In this document: positions 25,701 to 35,300 of the stretch, in pieces | Layout of the letters: every line of letters begins with the position of its first letter | Position numbering within the stretch: position 1 is the stretch's first letter | NCBI RefSeq assembly: GCF_018614415.1 | Contig: NZ_JAGGOO010000086.1 | Coordinates: 1-64,000, forward strand | Direction: 5' to 3' | Length of the DNA: 64,000 nt | Source of the DNA: Streptomyces sp. ISL-12 | Lineage (GTDB): Bacteria; Actinomycetota; Actinomycetes; Streptomycetales; Streptomycetaceae | Program-made: the position numbers and the translations under genes | The notes under the pieces: model-generated | Told to the model about the DNA's origin: nothing | What the model saw: only the letters and a program-made list of their open reading frames with translations | Database searches by the model: none

Positions 25701-27098
25701 GTCGGCTGCGGCGCAGCCGTCGTAGCCGTGGGCGAAGCTGCGGGTCTGCAGGTGGTCGACCCAGAATCCCGAGGCGTCCTGCGTGTTCCAAGTGGTCGAG
25801 GAGTTGATTCCCTTGGTACGCCAGATCTGCACCTCGCGGTTGTCGCAAGAGGCCGCGTAGGTCTCCCGGACGACGAACTCCGCGGAAAGGATGGTGCGTC
25901 CGGCGAACTTGGTGGTCGGAATCTGGTAGAAGAGCCGCTTCACGTCATAGGGCGCGCAGTAGGCCCATCCACAGTAGCCAAGACCCGCGTCCGAGTTGCC
26001 GTTGAACTTCCACTGCGGGGAACTCGCCCAGTACCTGGACGCCATGGTCCAGGAGGTTGCCTTCGGCGAGTACCACTGCGGGTCGATGTAGACGGGGTAG
26101 ACGGTGTCGGTGCCGGTCAGCAGGTCCTGGTCGGGGGTGAGGATCAGCTCGGTGCCGTCCCCGGCGATGTCCACGCCGACCTGTTCCAGGCGGCCGGACT
26201 CGCCGGCGGCCGGGTCCTCAGCACCGGCCGCGGGGGTATCGGCCTGGAGCGCCGACCGGGCAGAGGCGGTCAGGGAGTCTGCGGACGCCGGGTCGGTGCT
26301 CTCTGCGGCTTGGCCGCCGGTGCTGGAGTCCCACATCACCGGGGTCGACGCCTCGAAGACGGTGCCGCCCGCGCCCTCGTCGACTGCCCGCAGGCCGCCG
26401 GTGGCGGTCTCCTCGACCGCCATGCCGTCCGCACTGAGCCGCAGCCGCAGCGCGGCGAGTTCCGTGCTACGGGCGGCTTCGGCCGACTTGATCACGAGCA
26501 GTTGTGTGAAGCCGTCGGCAAGTGCGGTGAGGCGCAGGTCGACGTCCGGCAGAATGTCCGAATATGTTGCCATGCTCCCGTCAATTTGGGGGGCGGGTAC
26601 GTCACCGGGCCAGGCCAATTCCAGCGTCCGACCGGCTCGCTCCACGCGCACCAGTGGGTCCCCCTCTCCGCCGCCGGAGAAGCCGAGCCCAATCGTGGCG
26701 GCCCCGGGGGCTACCATGCCGCCGTCGGTCGCGGCCAGGTCGGTATCGATCGCCCGCCATTCGCCGTCGACTCGGGTCCGCACCGGGCGCAGGTACTCCC
26801 GCGCCTCCAGGTCGCCCTCGGGAGTGGCCCAGACCTCACTGCTCTCTCCGCGTAACGAGGCCACCTCGACCTTCTGGCCGGTCCGCGCCGCCTCGGCGAT
26901 CGCCTCGTCCTCGGAGGCTGCCGTCGAACTATCGGTGCCCTCTGCCGAGGTCAGTACGTCCCGGGTGACCGACTGCGGACCGGCTACGGCAGACGAGGGA
27001 AGCGCTCCCATGTGAAGCAGCCCCGCCGTCAGGGAAACCCCCATGGCGAGGATCACTCCTCTGCCCGTTCTCCCGCGTCTTCTGGCACTGAACCGCAT
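22728..27098 (-). CDS. large secreted protein with DNRLRE-like and three LamG domains
   Basis: The 1456-residue exported protein opens with a signal peptide (MRFSARRRGRTGRGVILAMG then a hydrophobic core and SSAVAG). A DNRLRE-like region follows at about residues 320-530 (WNTQDASGFWVDHL, YLRVRYNRAPN). Three LamG-like jelly rolls fill about 748-956, 978-1186 and 1206-1449; each has the GFDGVDDWA/TFDGVDDHA/TLDGVNDYA signature and a GVYDADAG- or GVFDNPN-like turn. The family binds glycans or surface proteins. GGGGAG precedes the ATG at 27098. It lies 115 bp upstream of RHS in the same direction. In actinomycetes such LamG proteins often accompany RHS toxins, so it is probably a surface or delivery partner. 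Confidence 0.85.
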   Translation of the reverse strand: MRFSARRRGRTGRGVILAMGVSLTAGLLHMGALPSSAVAGPQSVTRDVLTSAEGTDSSTAASEDEAIAEAARTGQKVEVASLRGESSEVWATPEGDLEAREYLRPVRTRVDGEWRAIDTDLAATDGGMVAPGAATIGLGFSGGGEGDPLVRVERAGRTLELAWPGDVPAPQIDGSMATYSDILPDVDLRLTALADGFTQLLVIKSAEAARSTELAALRLRLSADGMAVEETATGGLRAVDEGAGGTVFEASTPVMWDSSTGGQAAESTDPASADSLTASARSALQADTPAAGAEDPAAGESGRLEQVGVDIAGDGTELILTPDQDLLTGTDTVYPVYIDPQWYSPKATSWTMASRYWASSPQWKFNGNSDAGLGYCGWAYCAPYDVKRLFYQIPTTKFAGRTILSAEFVVRETYAASCDNREVQIWRTKGINSSTTWNTQDASGFWVDHLQTRSFAHGYDGCAAADAEFDVKAAVAQAAANKWSQITFGLRATSEDDRYTWKRFSDDAYLRVRYNRAPNKIKLSQLTMSPGGPCVASDKMVRIRSTATVRANNVTDPDGDTVSVQFQASWDAGDGAGWKARYTSSRTTTKKSGSDFSLVLPSSIPKNKHVEWHARSYDGAQWSAWSYTGSHGCHFMYDTSVPVGPVINSAQYGESDPENPDDPWWDGVGRYGTFSVDTTSTDVTKYWFGVNAAPSSANTLTTTGGGLKTMQFMPTKPGVNFVTAQAFDAAGNGSEPTTYTFRVRSGQPDRLAWQMDEQAGASAVAGAGGAWPATLHGATPGVAGVSGKALGFDGVDDWAASDSPVLNTGKSFSVSVWAKLPGTDPGRPSTALSQPGQNNSGFEIYYSSALGGWVFLRHSDDAASGSTSTRAVQPACAAGDTACTTARLGDWTNLVGVFDNPNHLLKLYVNGKLAGTAPYTAPWDARGGTLLGSGRHGGELVDFFPGSLDDVRLFDYQLTDAQVAKVADKQQVDTGRPAKLVWPLDEEASATEVTGRGQAADAVLKGGAVTGTTGVSGRAVTFDGVDDHATTGRPLLDTFQSFAVSTWVRLPKDKPARAMTAASQLGSVRRNFELYHSSALGGWVFSRTDADSTDGTIVRATQTACPADTNCAAGRFGEWNHVVGVYDADAGKLLLYVNGVLQASTAYSARWSSEGPLSIGSGLAPDGTVASPLKGDTDDVRLYDRAVSGDEVRQLFKQRPQVGARWKFESANGTPPVTPDASATAAGMTLYNGATTGSGWVDGGLTLDGVNDYAATATGVPTVDTSASFSVSAFVQAAAQPTANVTLLSAPGTTKSALAVRYVPGATTDGDPGRWRIETADADKADALTTQVENGQFFSVQDWTHVAVVYDGFARELQLYINGELQDVACADTDENGEPDASGCTDTDSSAEDVVTFKAAQNLQLGRAKTGASTWGEYFPGTVSDLWTFQGVLTPTQISHLAVGMPGVETAVPSGD

Positions 27099-27548
27099 CC
27101 GTCGACACTCCCCACCCTCGACGCAAGATCACTGCTGAGCGAAGAAAAGCTATGGGCGTCTCGCGCCGGAAAGGGAAAGCACACGGTCCGGAACGATGAA
27201 CTCCTCTTACCTGCCGTTCATCTTGCGATCATTCACAGTCATCCCGAGTCTCGATCCATTCCAGTTATCATGCGCCGACCCTTTGTGACCCTCCATCGAG
27301 CAGGTACATACCGGTCATCCCGACGGATATGGAGGGAGACATGCGGCGATGCGGACTGAGTGTCCACCATGACAACGATCAGTCGTGCGCAGACCGTACG
27401 TCCAGCCCCCGAGGCCCGGGGCAGGGGGCCCACCACTGCCGTCCCGACGGGCCCAGGAACGGTCCGACGCACCGGATCCCTCGGTACGGATGACCCGCCG
27501 GGCATCACGCTGAACGGCTGGCCGCCTACCCTCGCCGATTCTGGCCGT
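27099..27548. other. intergenic region upstream of the LamG-RHS operon
   Basis: No gene is supported here. The part at about 27130-27330 is noticeably less GC-rich than the rest of the window and should contain the promoter of the LamG-RHS operon. I could not single out -10/-35 hexamers with confidence. The distal part abuts the truncated rsgA copy. Confidence 0.4.
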
Positions 27549-28058
27549 TCACCGGCGAGTGAGAAACAAAAGCCCAGCAGATCCAACGCGCCGCCTCACT
27601 GCTTCCTTGCTGCTGCCGCTCTCCCAGGCCAGCGCCAGGAACCGTTCGACGCGGGCGAGGTCCAGTTCGGCGGCGAGCGACACGGCGACGACGGCGTGGT
27701 CGACGTTGGCCGCGAGGATCTGGCCCTCGGACCGCTTGGAGGAGGTGGAGCGGACGAAGGCGGTACGGCGGGGCAGCAGGGTCCGCACGTACAGCGGGTC
27801 GCTGCCGTCGGGGTCGACGGCGGCCCAGTCGCCCGTGCACACGACCTTCATCGGGTCACGGGGGACGACGAACTCGGTGTCGGCACGGACCGGGCCGGCC
27901 GGTGTGACGACGTCGCAGAGGCCGCGGTCGACCCGGACGACGCGGCCGGGTACGAGACCCAGCTCGGCGTACGGGGCGAACTCGGCCTCCCAGCCCGCGT
28001 CCCAGCCGTACGGAACGAGTGGATGCGAGGAAGAACCGAGAGAAGAGGAGAGAGACAA
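27549..28058 (-). pseudogene. truncated second copy of rsgA
   Basis: From the same TTG start context (28058) the sequence encodes an rsgA N-terminus nearly identical to that at 2754-3860. It runs through LARVERFLALAWESG, about the first 140 residues covering the OB fold and the start of the GTPase domain. At about 27618 homology stops abruptly inside a CTCCCAGG sequence. The frame ends 22 unrelated codons later (SSKEAVRRRVGSAGLL...). All nucleotide-binding motifs are missing, so it cannot be a GTPase. The homology (27618 to about 28205) also includes the RBS hairpin and the small ORF. It is a duplicated fragment left by recombination or horizontal exchange. Confidence 0.85.
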
Positions 28059-28120
28059 GGGGTGACCCTTCACAAGGGTGGCCCCGGCACCGCGCCCACG
28101 AGCGCGGGGAAGAAGTGAGG

Positions 28121-28192
28121 TCAGCCGGCGGCCACGGAGGTGGACTTGACGAACTTCCGGATGCGGGCAACGCCCGTCGCAGAGACAGCCAT
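28121..28192 (-). pseudogene. second copy of the rsgA-upstream small ORF
   Basis: Intact 23-codon ORF (MAVSATGVARIRK then FVKSTSVAAG) with the same ACCTCC-derived ribosome site as the copy at 3923-3994. It differs at residues 4, 11 and 14. It is linked only to the truncated rsgA copy, so I list it with that duplicated fragment, although it could still be translated. Confidence 0.45.
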
Positions 28193-28529
28193 CGGTCGAC
28201 ACCTCCAAGAACACGCACAGCGGACAGCAGCGGCACGCAACGGCCGCGAGAACGAATAGGAGCCTAGCCACCCGCGCCGACGGTCGCGAGTTGTTTTCCC
28301 TCGACTGACGCAGGGCGCGACTCGGACGCAGCTCGGACTGTCAGTGGCGGCGACTACCGTGGCGAACGGGTGGCTTTCCTGCGAGTCGGAGGGGGACGCA
28401 TGCTGCGCGCGGAGGGGCAGAAGCAGCCTTCCCCCCAGTGGCCTGATCTCCTGGCGAGGGGGCGAACGGCTCGTCTCATCAGCACGCCGTCGAGCGGATG
28501 GCACCAGAAGAGGCCAAGCTCTACCGCTT

Positions 28530-28663
28530 GGTATGCACTCGGTGCCCAGGGTGAGCTGGACTGGTCGCGGTGCGCGATCGGCTCGGTCAGCGTCCGGGCC
28601 CTCAAAGACATCTCAGGGGGGCAGCTGACGGGACCGAATCCGGCCGACCGCGGCAAGACAGGG
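28530..28663 (+). pseudogene. IS5-type transposase remnant
   Basis: One frame encodes YALGAQGELDWSRCAIGSVS, then VRALKDISGGQLTGPNPADR and GKTG. This closely follows the DDE-region text of Streptomyces IS5-family transposases (GAQGELDWSR..VDASHVRA.KGG..TGPNP.DRG). The catalytic Asp in VDAS is lost (IGSVS). Sequence on both sides does not continue the gene, and I found no terminal inverted repeats. It is a short dead fragment. Confidence 0.7.
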
Positions 28664-28669
28664 ATCGAA

Positions 28670-29170
28670 AGTCCACCTCCTCGAGTCGTATCGAGTCCTG
28701 GGAGAGGGTCGGGATGAGGACCGGGACTTCGACGGCTTCCGGACCTGTGTGCACGGGGGTGAAACACCTCACCGCCTGGGCGACCAGGGCAGCCGAATCC
28801 GCTTCAGGGTGTGCCCGGACGTGCTGGGCAAGGAAGTTTCCGACACGGGCTGCACTACGTTCACCTCCGAGATCTACAACGACGTACGAGGCGATCCACG
28901 TCCCGGTGCCAGAGGTGGCTCTCTTCCCGGACCCTGGCGGGAAGTCCCACGGATTCGCCCGCCACTTGATGCCGTCCGCTACGAGAAAGCACTGCGTCGG
29001 CCACCTGCCGGTGGCAGAGGCCCTCTGGTCGTCCGTCCCGGCCGGCCGTCCCGCCACGGGTGGCAGGTTGCGCACCGGAGTTGCTTTCTCAGCAGCGTTC
29101 CTGCATCTGGAGGTTGCCCCCGCCTCGACGGCGAGAACCCCTACTCCTGGCGTGGGCCCCGTAAAGCCGG
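28670..29170 (-). other. coding-looking fragment, unknown
   Basis: The minus strand stays open here and, unlike a shadow, has a balanced composition: CFLVADGIKWRANPWDF, TWIASYVVVDLGGERSAARV, AVRCFTPVHTGPEAVEVPVL. It has no clear start of its own, because the frame runs upstream through the end of the methyltransferase gene in another frame. It may be the 3' part of a lost gene. I do not recognise the family. The rest of the 28.2-29.2 kb interval holds only this and the IS5 remnant. Confidence 0.35.
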
Positions 29171-29185
29171 ACCAACCAGGAGGGG

Positions 29186-30016
29186 TCAGCCGACTGGGTG
29201 GGGCGGTGTGGTCGGAGTAGTCGCCCACACGCCTACGAGTTCGGGTGAGAACAGGGTGGCTGCGGCCTCGTGCATCTGGGCGGTCAGGCGTGTGTGCAGC
29301 GTCTTGATATCGATCTCCTCGGCTGTGGCCGTGCCGCTCTTCTCGATGAGCGGGAGAAGCGCGGTGACGGCTGAGGTCGCGTGTGCGACGGACATCGAGC
29401 CGGCGTCGCCCGCCGGAACGGCCACTGCCAGCCCAGTGGCCGGCAGCCCTGCCGCTCGGAACACCGCGGGAAGCCGCTCTCCGGGATCGGGGTCCGTGCC
29501 CCCTTGCCGGAAGGCCGCCTGGATCCAGCACCCGATGTCCTCGACGAGGGGAAGAGCCGGGACCGATCTGCTGCGCGAGAGGTTGAGGTCCTGGAAGGTC
29601 ACCACACCGCCAGGACGGACGTGGCGTGCCATGCGGCGGACAGCGTCGGCCGGGCTGTCGAGGTGCATGAGAATGAGCCGGCCCACGAGCGCGTCGGCCG
29701 GCTGGTCCAGGGCGATGTTCGGCAGCACGTCCTGTCGGAACGTCACATGCGACAGGCCGGCGTGCGCCATGTTGCGTTCCGCGACCGCCAGCATGTCCGG
29801 GTCGTGGTCCACCCCGATGACATGACCGGACGGGCCGACGATCCGGGCCGCGATGCTGGTCAGCTCACCGGTACCGCATCCGACATCCACCACCTTCATA
29901 CCCGTTCGCAGTCCGGCGAGCGTGAGCAGGTGGGCGCTGTGGGCCGCGTACAGCCTGCTCTGCAGGTCCAGCCTGCGCGTCTCGTGCTGCGAGCGGCCAA
30001 GAATGTATTTACTCAC
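29186..30016 (-). CDS. class I SAM-dependent methyltransferase
   Basis: The 276-residue protein has a class I methyltransferase fold in its first 170 residues. Motif I is VVDVGCGTGELTS (about 42-54), followed by an acidic residue after HVIGVDHDPDMLAVAERN and the post-motif ADALVGRLILMHL. RHVRPGGVVTFQDLN is the usual strand-4/5 region. The substrate cannot be told from sequence; the nearest look-alikes act on small molecules. The GTG start (MSKYILG) follows AGAGAAG at normal spacing. It stands alone in the graveyard region, with a non-coding gap on each side, and may be a resistance or secondary-metabolism gene. Confidence 0.85.
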   Translation of the reverse strand: MSKYILGRSQHETRRLDLQSRLYAAHSAHLLTLAGLRTGMKVVDVGCGTGELTSIAARIVGPSGHVIGVDHDPDMLAVAERNMAHAGLSHVTFRQDVLPNIALDQPADALVGRLILMHLDSPADAVRRMARHVRPGGVVTFQDLNLSRSRSVPALPLVEDIGCWIQAAFRQGGTDPDPGERLPAVFRAAGLPATGLAVAVPAGDAGSMSVAHATSAVTALLPLIEKSGTATAEEIDIKTLHTRLTAQMHEAAATLFSPELVGVWATTPTTPPHPVG

Positions 30017-30182
30017 TGCTTCTCTTTCTCGTGAGACCTACTGCGGCGGCTCTTGTCCGACGGGCGCTGACCGAGCTCGTGCGCGTCATCGGCAAGGCCA
30101 AGGAGTGCCGCTGCTCGACTCGCAGAGCAGCGACACGGTGAAGCGACAGGGAAGCTGACGTGATTTCACGGACCCTTGCGGA

Positions 30183-31145
30183 TCACGAGCCCCGGGCTGT
30201 GGGCCCTGGCGTCTCGCGCGCCACCGGCGTCTGGCGGAGCCGTTCATAGAGCACGGCGAAGGTGGTATGGAGGACAGGAAGTGTCAGAAGCGCCGTGAGC
30301 AGGAGGGCAGCGGCTACCGGAGCGAGGAGCCCCGCCGCGTAGGCGACGTACGGATTGTCCGTACCGAAGGCCATGACAGCCGGCCGTATCACGCGGCGCA
30401 GCGGTCCGGCCGCGTGGAACAGGAGCACGAATGTCCCGACCGTGAGGATGCCCGCGGACACGGAGACGGCCAAGGTCCTCCACCATGCTCCTGGGCGCCA
30501 GACCAGCCTCCACGAGCGGCGTAGTGCGGCGAGAGGACCGGCGCCCGACGCCGCGGCTGTCGGAGAGAAGGTCAACCCAAGCCGCAGGACGAGCGCCACG
30601 AGCCCGGCAGGACCGGTCAGGACGTCCAGCAGCAGGGTGCGCCGGCCGGCGTCCGGCCGCAGGTGCACTCCCAGCCAGAACGTCGCCGCCGGAACGACGC
30701 ACACGATCACGCAGCGCAGCGGATACACGGCGACGACGTGGCCGAGCCGGAGCCACCGTGTCGGCTCGGCCTTCCCGGTCGCGGCGCGGGCGTGCGCTGT
30801 CTGCAGCGCGGCGCAGCCGAGCCAGGAGATGGCCAGCAGAACGGGGGCTCCGGCAGCGATGAGACGCAGGAGCAGACCGGTGTCGGGCACGTAGGAGTCG
30901 CCCTGCTGGTGTGCCTCCCGTCCGGCCCTCCACATCTCGGCGAACGCGTGCCGGGCGATGACGAACGCCGTCGTGGTCACGGACAGTCCGCCCAGTCCGG
31001 CCAGGCCGACGACCGACAGCGTCCACCGCAGCGGTACGCGGCGCCCAGCCCTGATGACACGGAGGGCGGCAGGGACGACGCCGCTCGCCTCGGACTCCCG
31101 GCCGCCCCGGGATTCGTCCCGGCCGCATCGCCCCGTCCTCACCAT
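30183..31145 (-). CDS. polytopic membrane protein, unknown function
   Basis: From the ATG at 31145 the 320-residue protein has a short charged start and about six hydrophobic segments: LSVVGLAGLGGLSVTTTAFV, LLRLIAAGAPVLLAISWLGC, CVIVCVVPAATFWLGV, a long one near 190, then two at the end. The arrangement, with a conserved-looking RRSWRLVWRPGAWWRTLAVS before the last pair, resembles YciC-like or glycerophosphodiesterase-type membrane domains, but I cannot assign a family. The reading frame is open upstream to 32060, but that part overlaps a real gene and is not used. No partner gene is evident. Confidence 0.7.
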   Translation of the reverse strand: MVRTGRCGRDESRGGRESEASGVVPAALRVIRAGRRVPLRWTLSVVGLAGLGGLSVTTTAFVIARHAFAEMWRAGREAHQQGDSYVPDTGLLLRLIAAGAPVLLAISWLGCAALQTAHARAATGKAEPTRWLRLGHVVAVYPLRCVIVCVVPAATFWLGVHLRPDAGRRTLLLDVLTGPAGLVALVLRLGLTFSPTAAASGAGPLAALRRSWRLVWRPGAWWRTLAVSVSAGILTVGTFVLLFHAAGPLRRVIRPAVMAFGTDNPYVAYAAGLLAPVAAALLLTALLTLPVLHTTFAVLYERLRQTPVARETPGPTARGS

Positions 31146-31231
31146 CGCCGTCCCCAACGTGCTCCGACTGCAGTTACCCGACCGGAGAACGCCCGCGGCC
31201 GCCGTCCGGTTCACTGGCACCGCGGGGCGGG

Positions 31232-31480
31232 ATGAGCAGAGATGGGGACGGGCGCGACGGCCACCTCGTACTCGACGACGAGGGCGCGGTGCGCGCCCGA
31301 CTGCACAGCGGCGGCGGCAGCGGCGATACGCCGGGGGATCGAGCGGGACCAGGTCGCCTCCGGCGTCGGCACCGACGGCGACCACGTCCGGTTCGCCGAC
31401 ATGAACGCCGACGACTGCCGGGACGACTACCTGACGGTCTCCGACTCGGGCGCGGCCTCCTCCTGGCTCGACAACTGCCG
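31232..31480 (+). pseudogene. FG-GAP/VCBS repeat remnant
   Basis: Two degenerate calcium-binding-type repeats are visible in two frames. DGDGRDGHLVLDDEGAVRAR is in the first; after a one-base shift near the GGGGG at about 31336 comes GDHVRFADMNADDCRDDYLT followed by VSDSGAASSWLDN. These match the FADxNGDGRxDYLVVDDxGAVxAWxN pattern of secreted FG-GAP repeat proteins. No start, signal peptide or further repeats remain. It is part of the decayed region between the RHS and T7SS loci. Confidence 0.6.
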
Positions 31481-31581
31481 CGCACCGTCGTCGTCCGGGG
31501 TGGTCGCGTGCCGTGCCGGTGTTCCGGGCCGACACCGTGCCGCCGGACAGGCCGAGCCGTACCCGCTGTCCCTCCCCGCTG

Positions 31582-32286
31582 TCAGTCAGGCACGCTGGTG
31601 TCTCCGGGCGCGGACTCCTCCGTTTCTGCGGGGAGGGGCTGCCGCAGATCGGCGGACTCCACCACCATGGACACCGGCGACGAAGGGCTGAGGAAGAGGA
31701 GGTCGCAGTCCTCCGGGATGCGTTCGAGGAGCTCCGGTACGGCGACCACCTCGTACTCTCCGATCTGCTCCTTGTCGTGATCGGCCTCGGCGCTGGTGAC
31801 GGCCACGGCCCGCCCGCCCTCTTCGGAGACGACGCTGATGGACAGATCCCCCTCCGGCTCCAGGTACACCGCCAGCTCCGCGTTGCGGAACGCCTCCAGT
31901 ACCGCATCCGCCGGCCCGTACCCGGTGGCCCAGAGCTGCACGGCCGCGTCGATCGCCCCGATCGGCTCCAGCCAGCCCAGTGCCCGCGGCGACGGACGGT
32001 AGTCCTCGTTCTCCTCCCAGTCCACGATGATGCCGTTCTCGTCGGTGCGCCACTGACCACTCGACGTCCAGTCGGGCGGTTGTCCCTCGCCCGACCAGGT
32101 GGAGTCGTAATAGCCGATGTAGTGGTCGGGCGCCAGCCGGGCCGCTTCGACCACCTGGACGGGCGGAGCGGGCATGGGGAGCGGTCCTATGAAGTCCGCC
32201 ACGGGCACACTGTCGTACGCCGCTCGCTCCGCTGGGTTTTCCGCTGCGACATCTTCCGTGTCCGGGGGCGTTCCGTTCTCCGGCAT
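31582..32286 (-). CDS. type VII secretion system-associated protein
   Basis: The 234-residue acidic, soluble protein has a middle block WRTDENGIIVDWEENEDYRP followed by SPRALGWLEPIGAIDAAVQL and YGPADAV. A second half shows an SseB-like pattern (NAELAVYLEPEGDLSISVVS, VPELLERIPEDCDLLF, PSSPVSMVVE). I associate this text with proteins annotated as T7SS-associated in Streptomyces. It is the last gene in the run, 112 bp after the giant gene. It may act as a chaperone or antidote for that protein. The ATG at 32286 was chosen. Confidence 0.72.
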   Translation of the reverse strand: MPENGTPPDTEDVAAENPAERAAYDSVPVADFIGPLPMPAPPVQVVEAARLAPDHYIGYYDSTWSGEGQPPDWTSSGQWRTDENGIIVDWEENEDYRPSPRALGWLEPIGAIDAAVQLWATGYGPADAVLEAFRNAELAVYLEPEGDLSISVVSEEGGRAVAVTSAEADHDKEQIGEYEVVAVPELLERIPEDCDLLFLSPSSPVSMVVESADLRQPLPAETEESAPGDTSVPD

Positions 32287-32398
32287 GCTGCGCCTTCTCC
32301 TCGGGGTGTTTCCGGTGCCGCACTCGTGCGGTGGGCCTGTCGGTCTCTTCGTCGGTGACCCGCCGTGTGCTCGACGGTGGTCGCCGTGTCCGTCACGC

Positions 32399-35300
32399 TC
32401 ACTCTCCTCGCGCGGAGAGGAACGGGCGATGCCAGCCGTCGGACCGCAGCCGGATCACGGGTGCATCCGCGTCACCGAAGCCGTGTTCCGTTCCGTCTGC
32501 TCCGTCCTCTTCGGTCAGGACAAGGCGGATGCCCAGCTGCCGGGCCGCCAGCAGCGCCCTGGCATAGGTCGCTTCGGGTGCCCGAGGTCCGTGGAGGAGC
32601 AGGCGCAGCCGGTGCACAGGGCTCAGGCCGAGTTCCGCGGGGGTCATCGCGTTGCCCGACAGCGCGAGCCGCATCTGCCGGCCCGGGTCCAGAACGATAC
32701 CCGCGTCGCGCAGGTCGTTCTCCGTGACGACGGGCCCGTCACCTGCCGGCAGGAGACTGCTCACCGCCATTGCTCCGCCGCCGTCGCCGTCATCGGCGAG
32801 CTGTCCGGTCAGCCAGGACTCGAAGCCCGCGGCCACCGCGTCCGTGTCCGCGGTGTCGGCTGCGGTCAGCCACGGGACATCGCCGGGCCCGTCCTCCGGC
32901 CGCCGCCACGGGCGGGTACGCAACGCGTCGGCCAACGCGATGGCGAGGTCCTTCCCGTCACCCGTCACCACGGGGCGCGGAAGACCGGCTCCGCCCTGCG
33001 CCAGGAGCGGTGCCCCGCCGAACGCCGGGGTGGGTGAGGTGGGTGACTGCGTGGCGGTGCTCGGTGGGACGGCACCCCGTGCGGCAGCGCTCGGGACAGT
33101 GAAGGCTTTGGGGTGAGCGGAGATCCATTTCTCCGGTCGGCCGGTCGGCCGGACGGCGAGGGTGTGGCCGGTGCCAGTGGGCCGCGGCTCCACCGGGCCC
33201 GTGTAGGCGAAGACAGGGCGGCCCGTCAACCGCATCACGGCAGCCGGCAGCGTGGCCGCTCCGGCGCCCGAGATGCCCAGTACCACCGGGGACGTGGCGG
33301 GTAGCCCGAGCTGCGCGATGTCCCGGCGCACGAGCTCGGCCAATTCCAGGTGATTGACCGATTGCGCTGTTCCGTCGGGGAGATGCAGCACCGCGGTGGC
33401 ATCCTGACGGGCCTCCGCCAGCACGACGTAGGGGGTGCTCCAGCCGGCTCTCTTCCCCCAGGGCGATTCCGCGTAGCTCTCGCTCTCGTGCGAGCCATCG
33501 GCTGCCGGGGCGAGTCTCTGGAACCGATCGCTTTCCAGGTCCCGGACGCCGACTGCTGTCCAGTTCCGGACGGTGCCCTGACCTGGTACGCCGGTGACCT
33601 TCGTCAGGGTCTGCTCGCTGAAAGCGCCTCGGCTTTCCAGGTCGTACGCGGCCAGCTCCACGGCCTTGGTGATGTCCCGGCCGGACGCTGCGGCCCGGGC
33701 CGTAAGCAGCAGCAGGCGCTTCGACAGCTCGGCCAGCTTCCTCCCGTCGTCCGGAGCAGGGGCTTCGGGCAGGTGCAGAACGGCCAGCAATCGCATGCGT
33801 TGCGGGAACGGCAGGCTTTCCAGCAACGACCTCGCCCTGACCAGGCTCCAGAAGGCGTGCGTGACGTCTCTGGGGCGCACCGGCTCCGACAGGTCGCCGC
33901 CGATGTATGTCCGCACCACGGGGGTGAGGTCGGACCGGGTCTGGCCCTGCTCGGGTATGAACTGGGGAGCGGAAGCCGCAAGGGTGGGAAGCGGCCACGC
34001 CGTGAGAACGGTGGCGTCCGGGAAGGCGGCAGCGTTCTTCGCGGCATGAAGAACCGCCTCGTACTGCGCGGTGCCCGGTTCGACGCTCGGTGCCAGCCGG
34101 GCGTGTGCCCGGGCCACGGACGCCCACAGATCCAGCGTGAACGGGGTCACTTCGCGCAGGAGGGCATCGTTCGCCCGCAACCGCTCCAGCGCTCCCGCAC
34201 CCGCGAGCAGCCGCCCGTGGACGCTCCGCGGATCGTAGGCGCCGTCGCGGCCGTACGCGTCCCGCTCCACCTGCGGACCGAAGACCGCGCGCAGGGCCCG
34301 CACCAGCCGCAGCACTGTCGCCCTCACCTCGGAGGGCACCGGCCCCGATCCTTGCCACACACCCGCCGGGGACGCCATGTCCGCCAACTGGGCGGGCAAC
34401 GGCTCGGGCTTGAACATGACCGTTCGTCCGCCCCTGCCATTCGACTCCAGAACGACCGTGTGCCGATGCCCCGTAGGGCTCTCGTCATCGAGTAAATAGC
34501 CCACTGGCCTGGTATTCGCCCAGGTGCTACGCCGTGTCAGGTTCGCCGTCTCCTGGCCGAGTGCCGGGAACACGGGATCGAGGGGATCCGCGACATGCGG
34601 CAGGGGGGACCCCGGGAAGAGGGGTGAGGACGACGTCCCAGGCAGCTGATCCGTCGCAGTAGCGGACCAGCAGGCACTCAGCCAGATGTGGTCGTCGGGT
34701 GCCAGCTCCCGAATGCTGCGCCGTCTGCTCAGCCATCCGCCGTACTCCCGGCCGCTCAGCATCGCGTCGGTACCGGACTTCAGACGCAGCACTGCGTGGC
34801 CAGGCAGTCCGTGGTTGTTCATCCGGTACTTCACCGACGCCACCATCTCCGGCGGCAACGCCCTGACTTCTGTCAGGAGATAGCTGGAGTGCCAGTTCCT
34901 CACGCGCACGTCACCGGGCTCGTCCGTATTCACGGCTTCCAGAAGTGCGTTGTCGTCTCCCTCGCTCACGCTGCCGTGCGCCCTGTGCGACGCGCTGACC
35001 GCAGGGCGAACCATCACGTCGGCGTCATCGACCACCGTGTTGCGAGTGGTCTCGAACGACTCAGCCGCTTGCGCCTGCGTCCGGGACACACCAGCCGCAG
35101 CGGGGTCGGTGGCGAACCACCTGCCCACTACTGGCCGCTCGGACTGATGTACGCCTTCTGGTGCCCTGTCGACCAGGGCTATGACATGCCCGTTCGGCTG
35201 CGGTCGCACCCGGGCCTCACCGTAGGTGGACCACACGGTCCGCCCCGTGGCGTCCGCGATCATACGCGGCCACACCCGGTCCTGGGCTCCCACCTCCGGC

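Noticed and set aside
28900..29010. VADGIKWRAN as a second EccB C-terminus
   Set aside because: The resemblance to the GIKYRV text of EccB is limited to a few residues, and the surrounding sequence does not follow.
30183..32060. Full 625-codon frame as one membrane protein
   Set aside because: The first 305 codons overlap the T7SS-associated gene antiparallel/alternate-frame and are Arg/Thr/Pro-rich. The hydrophobic protein begins at the ATG at 31145.
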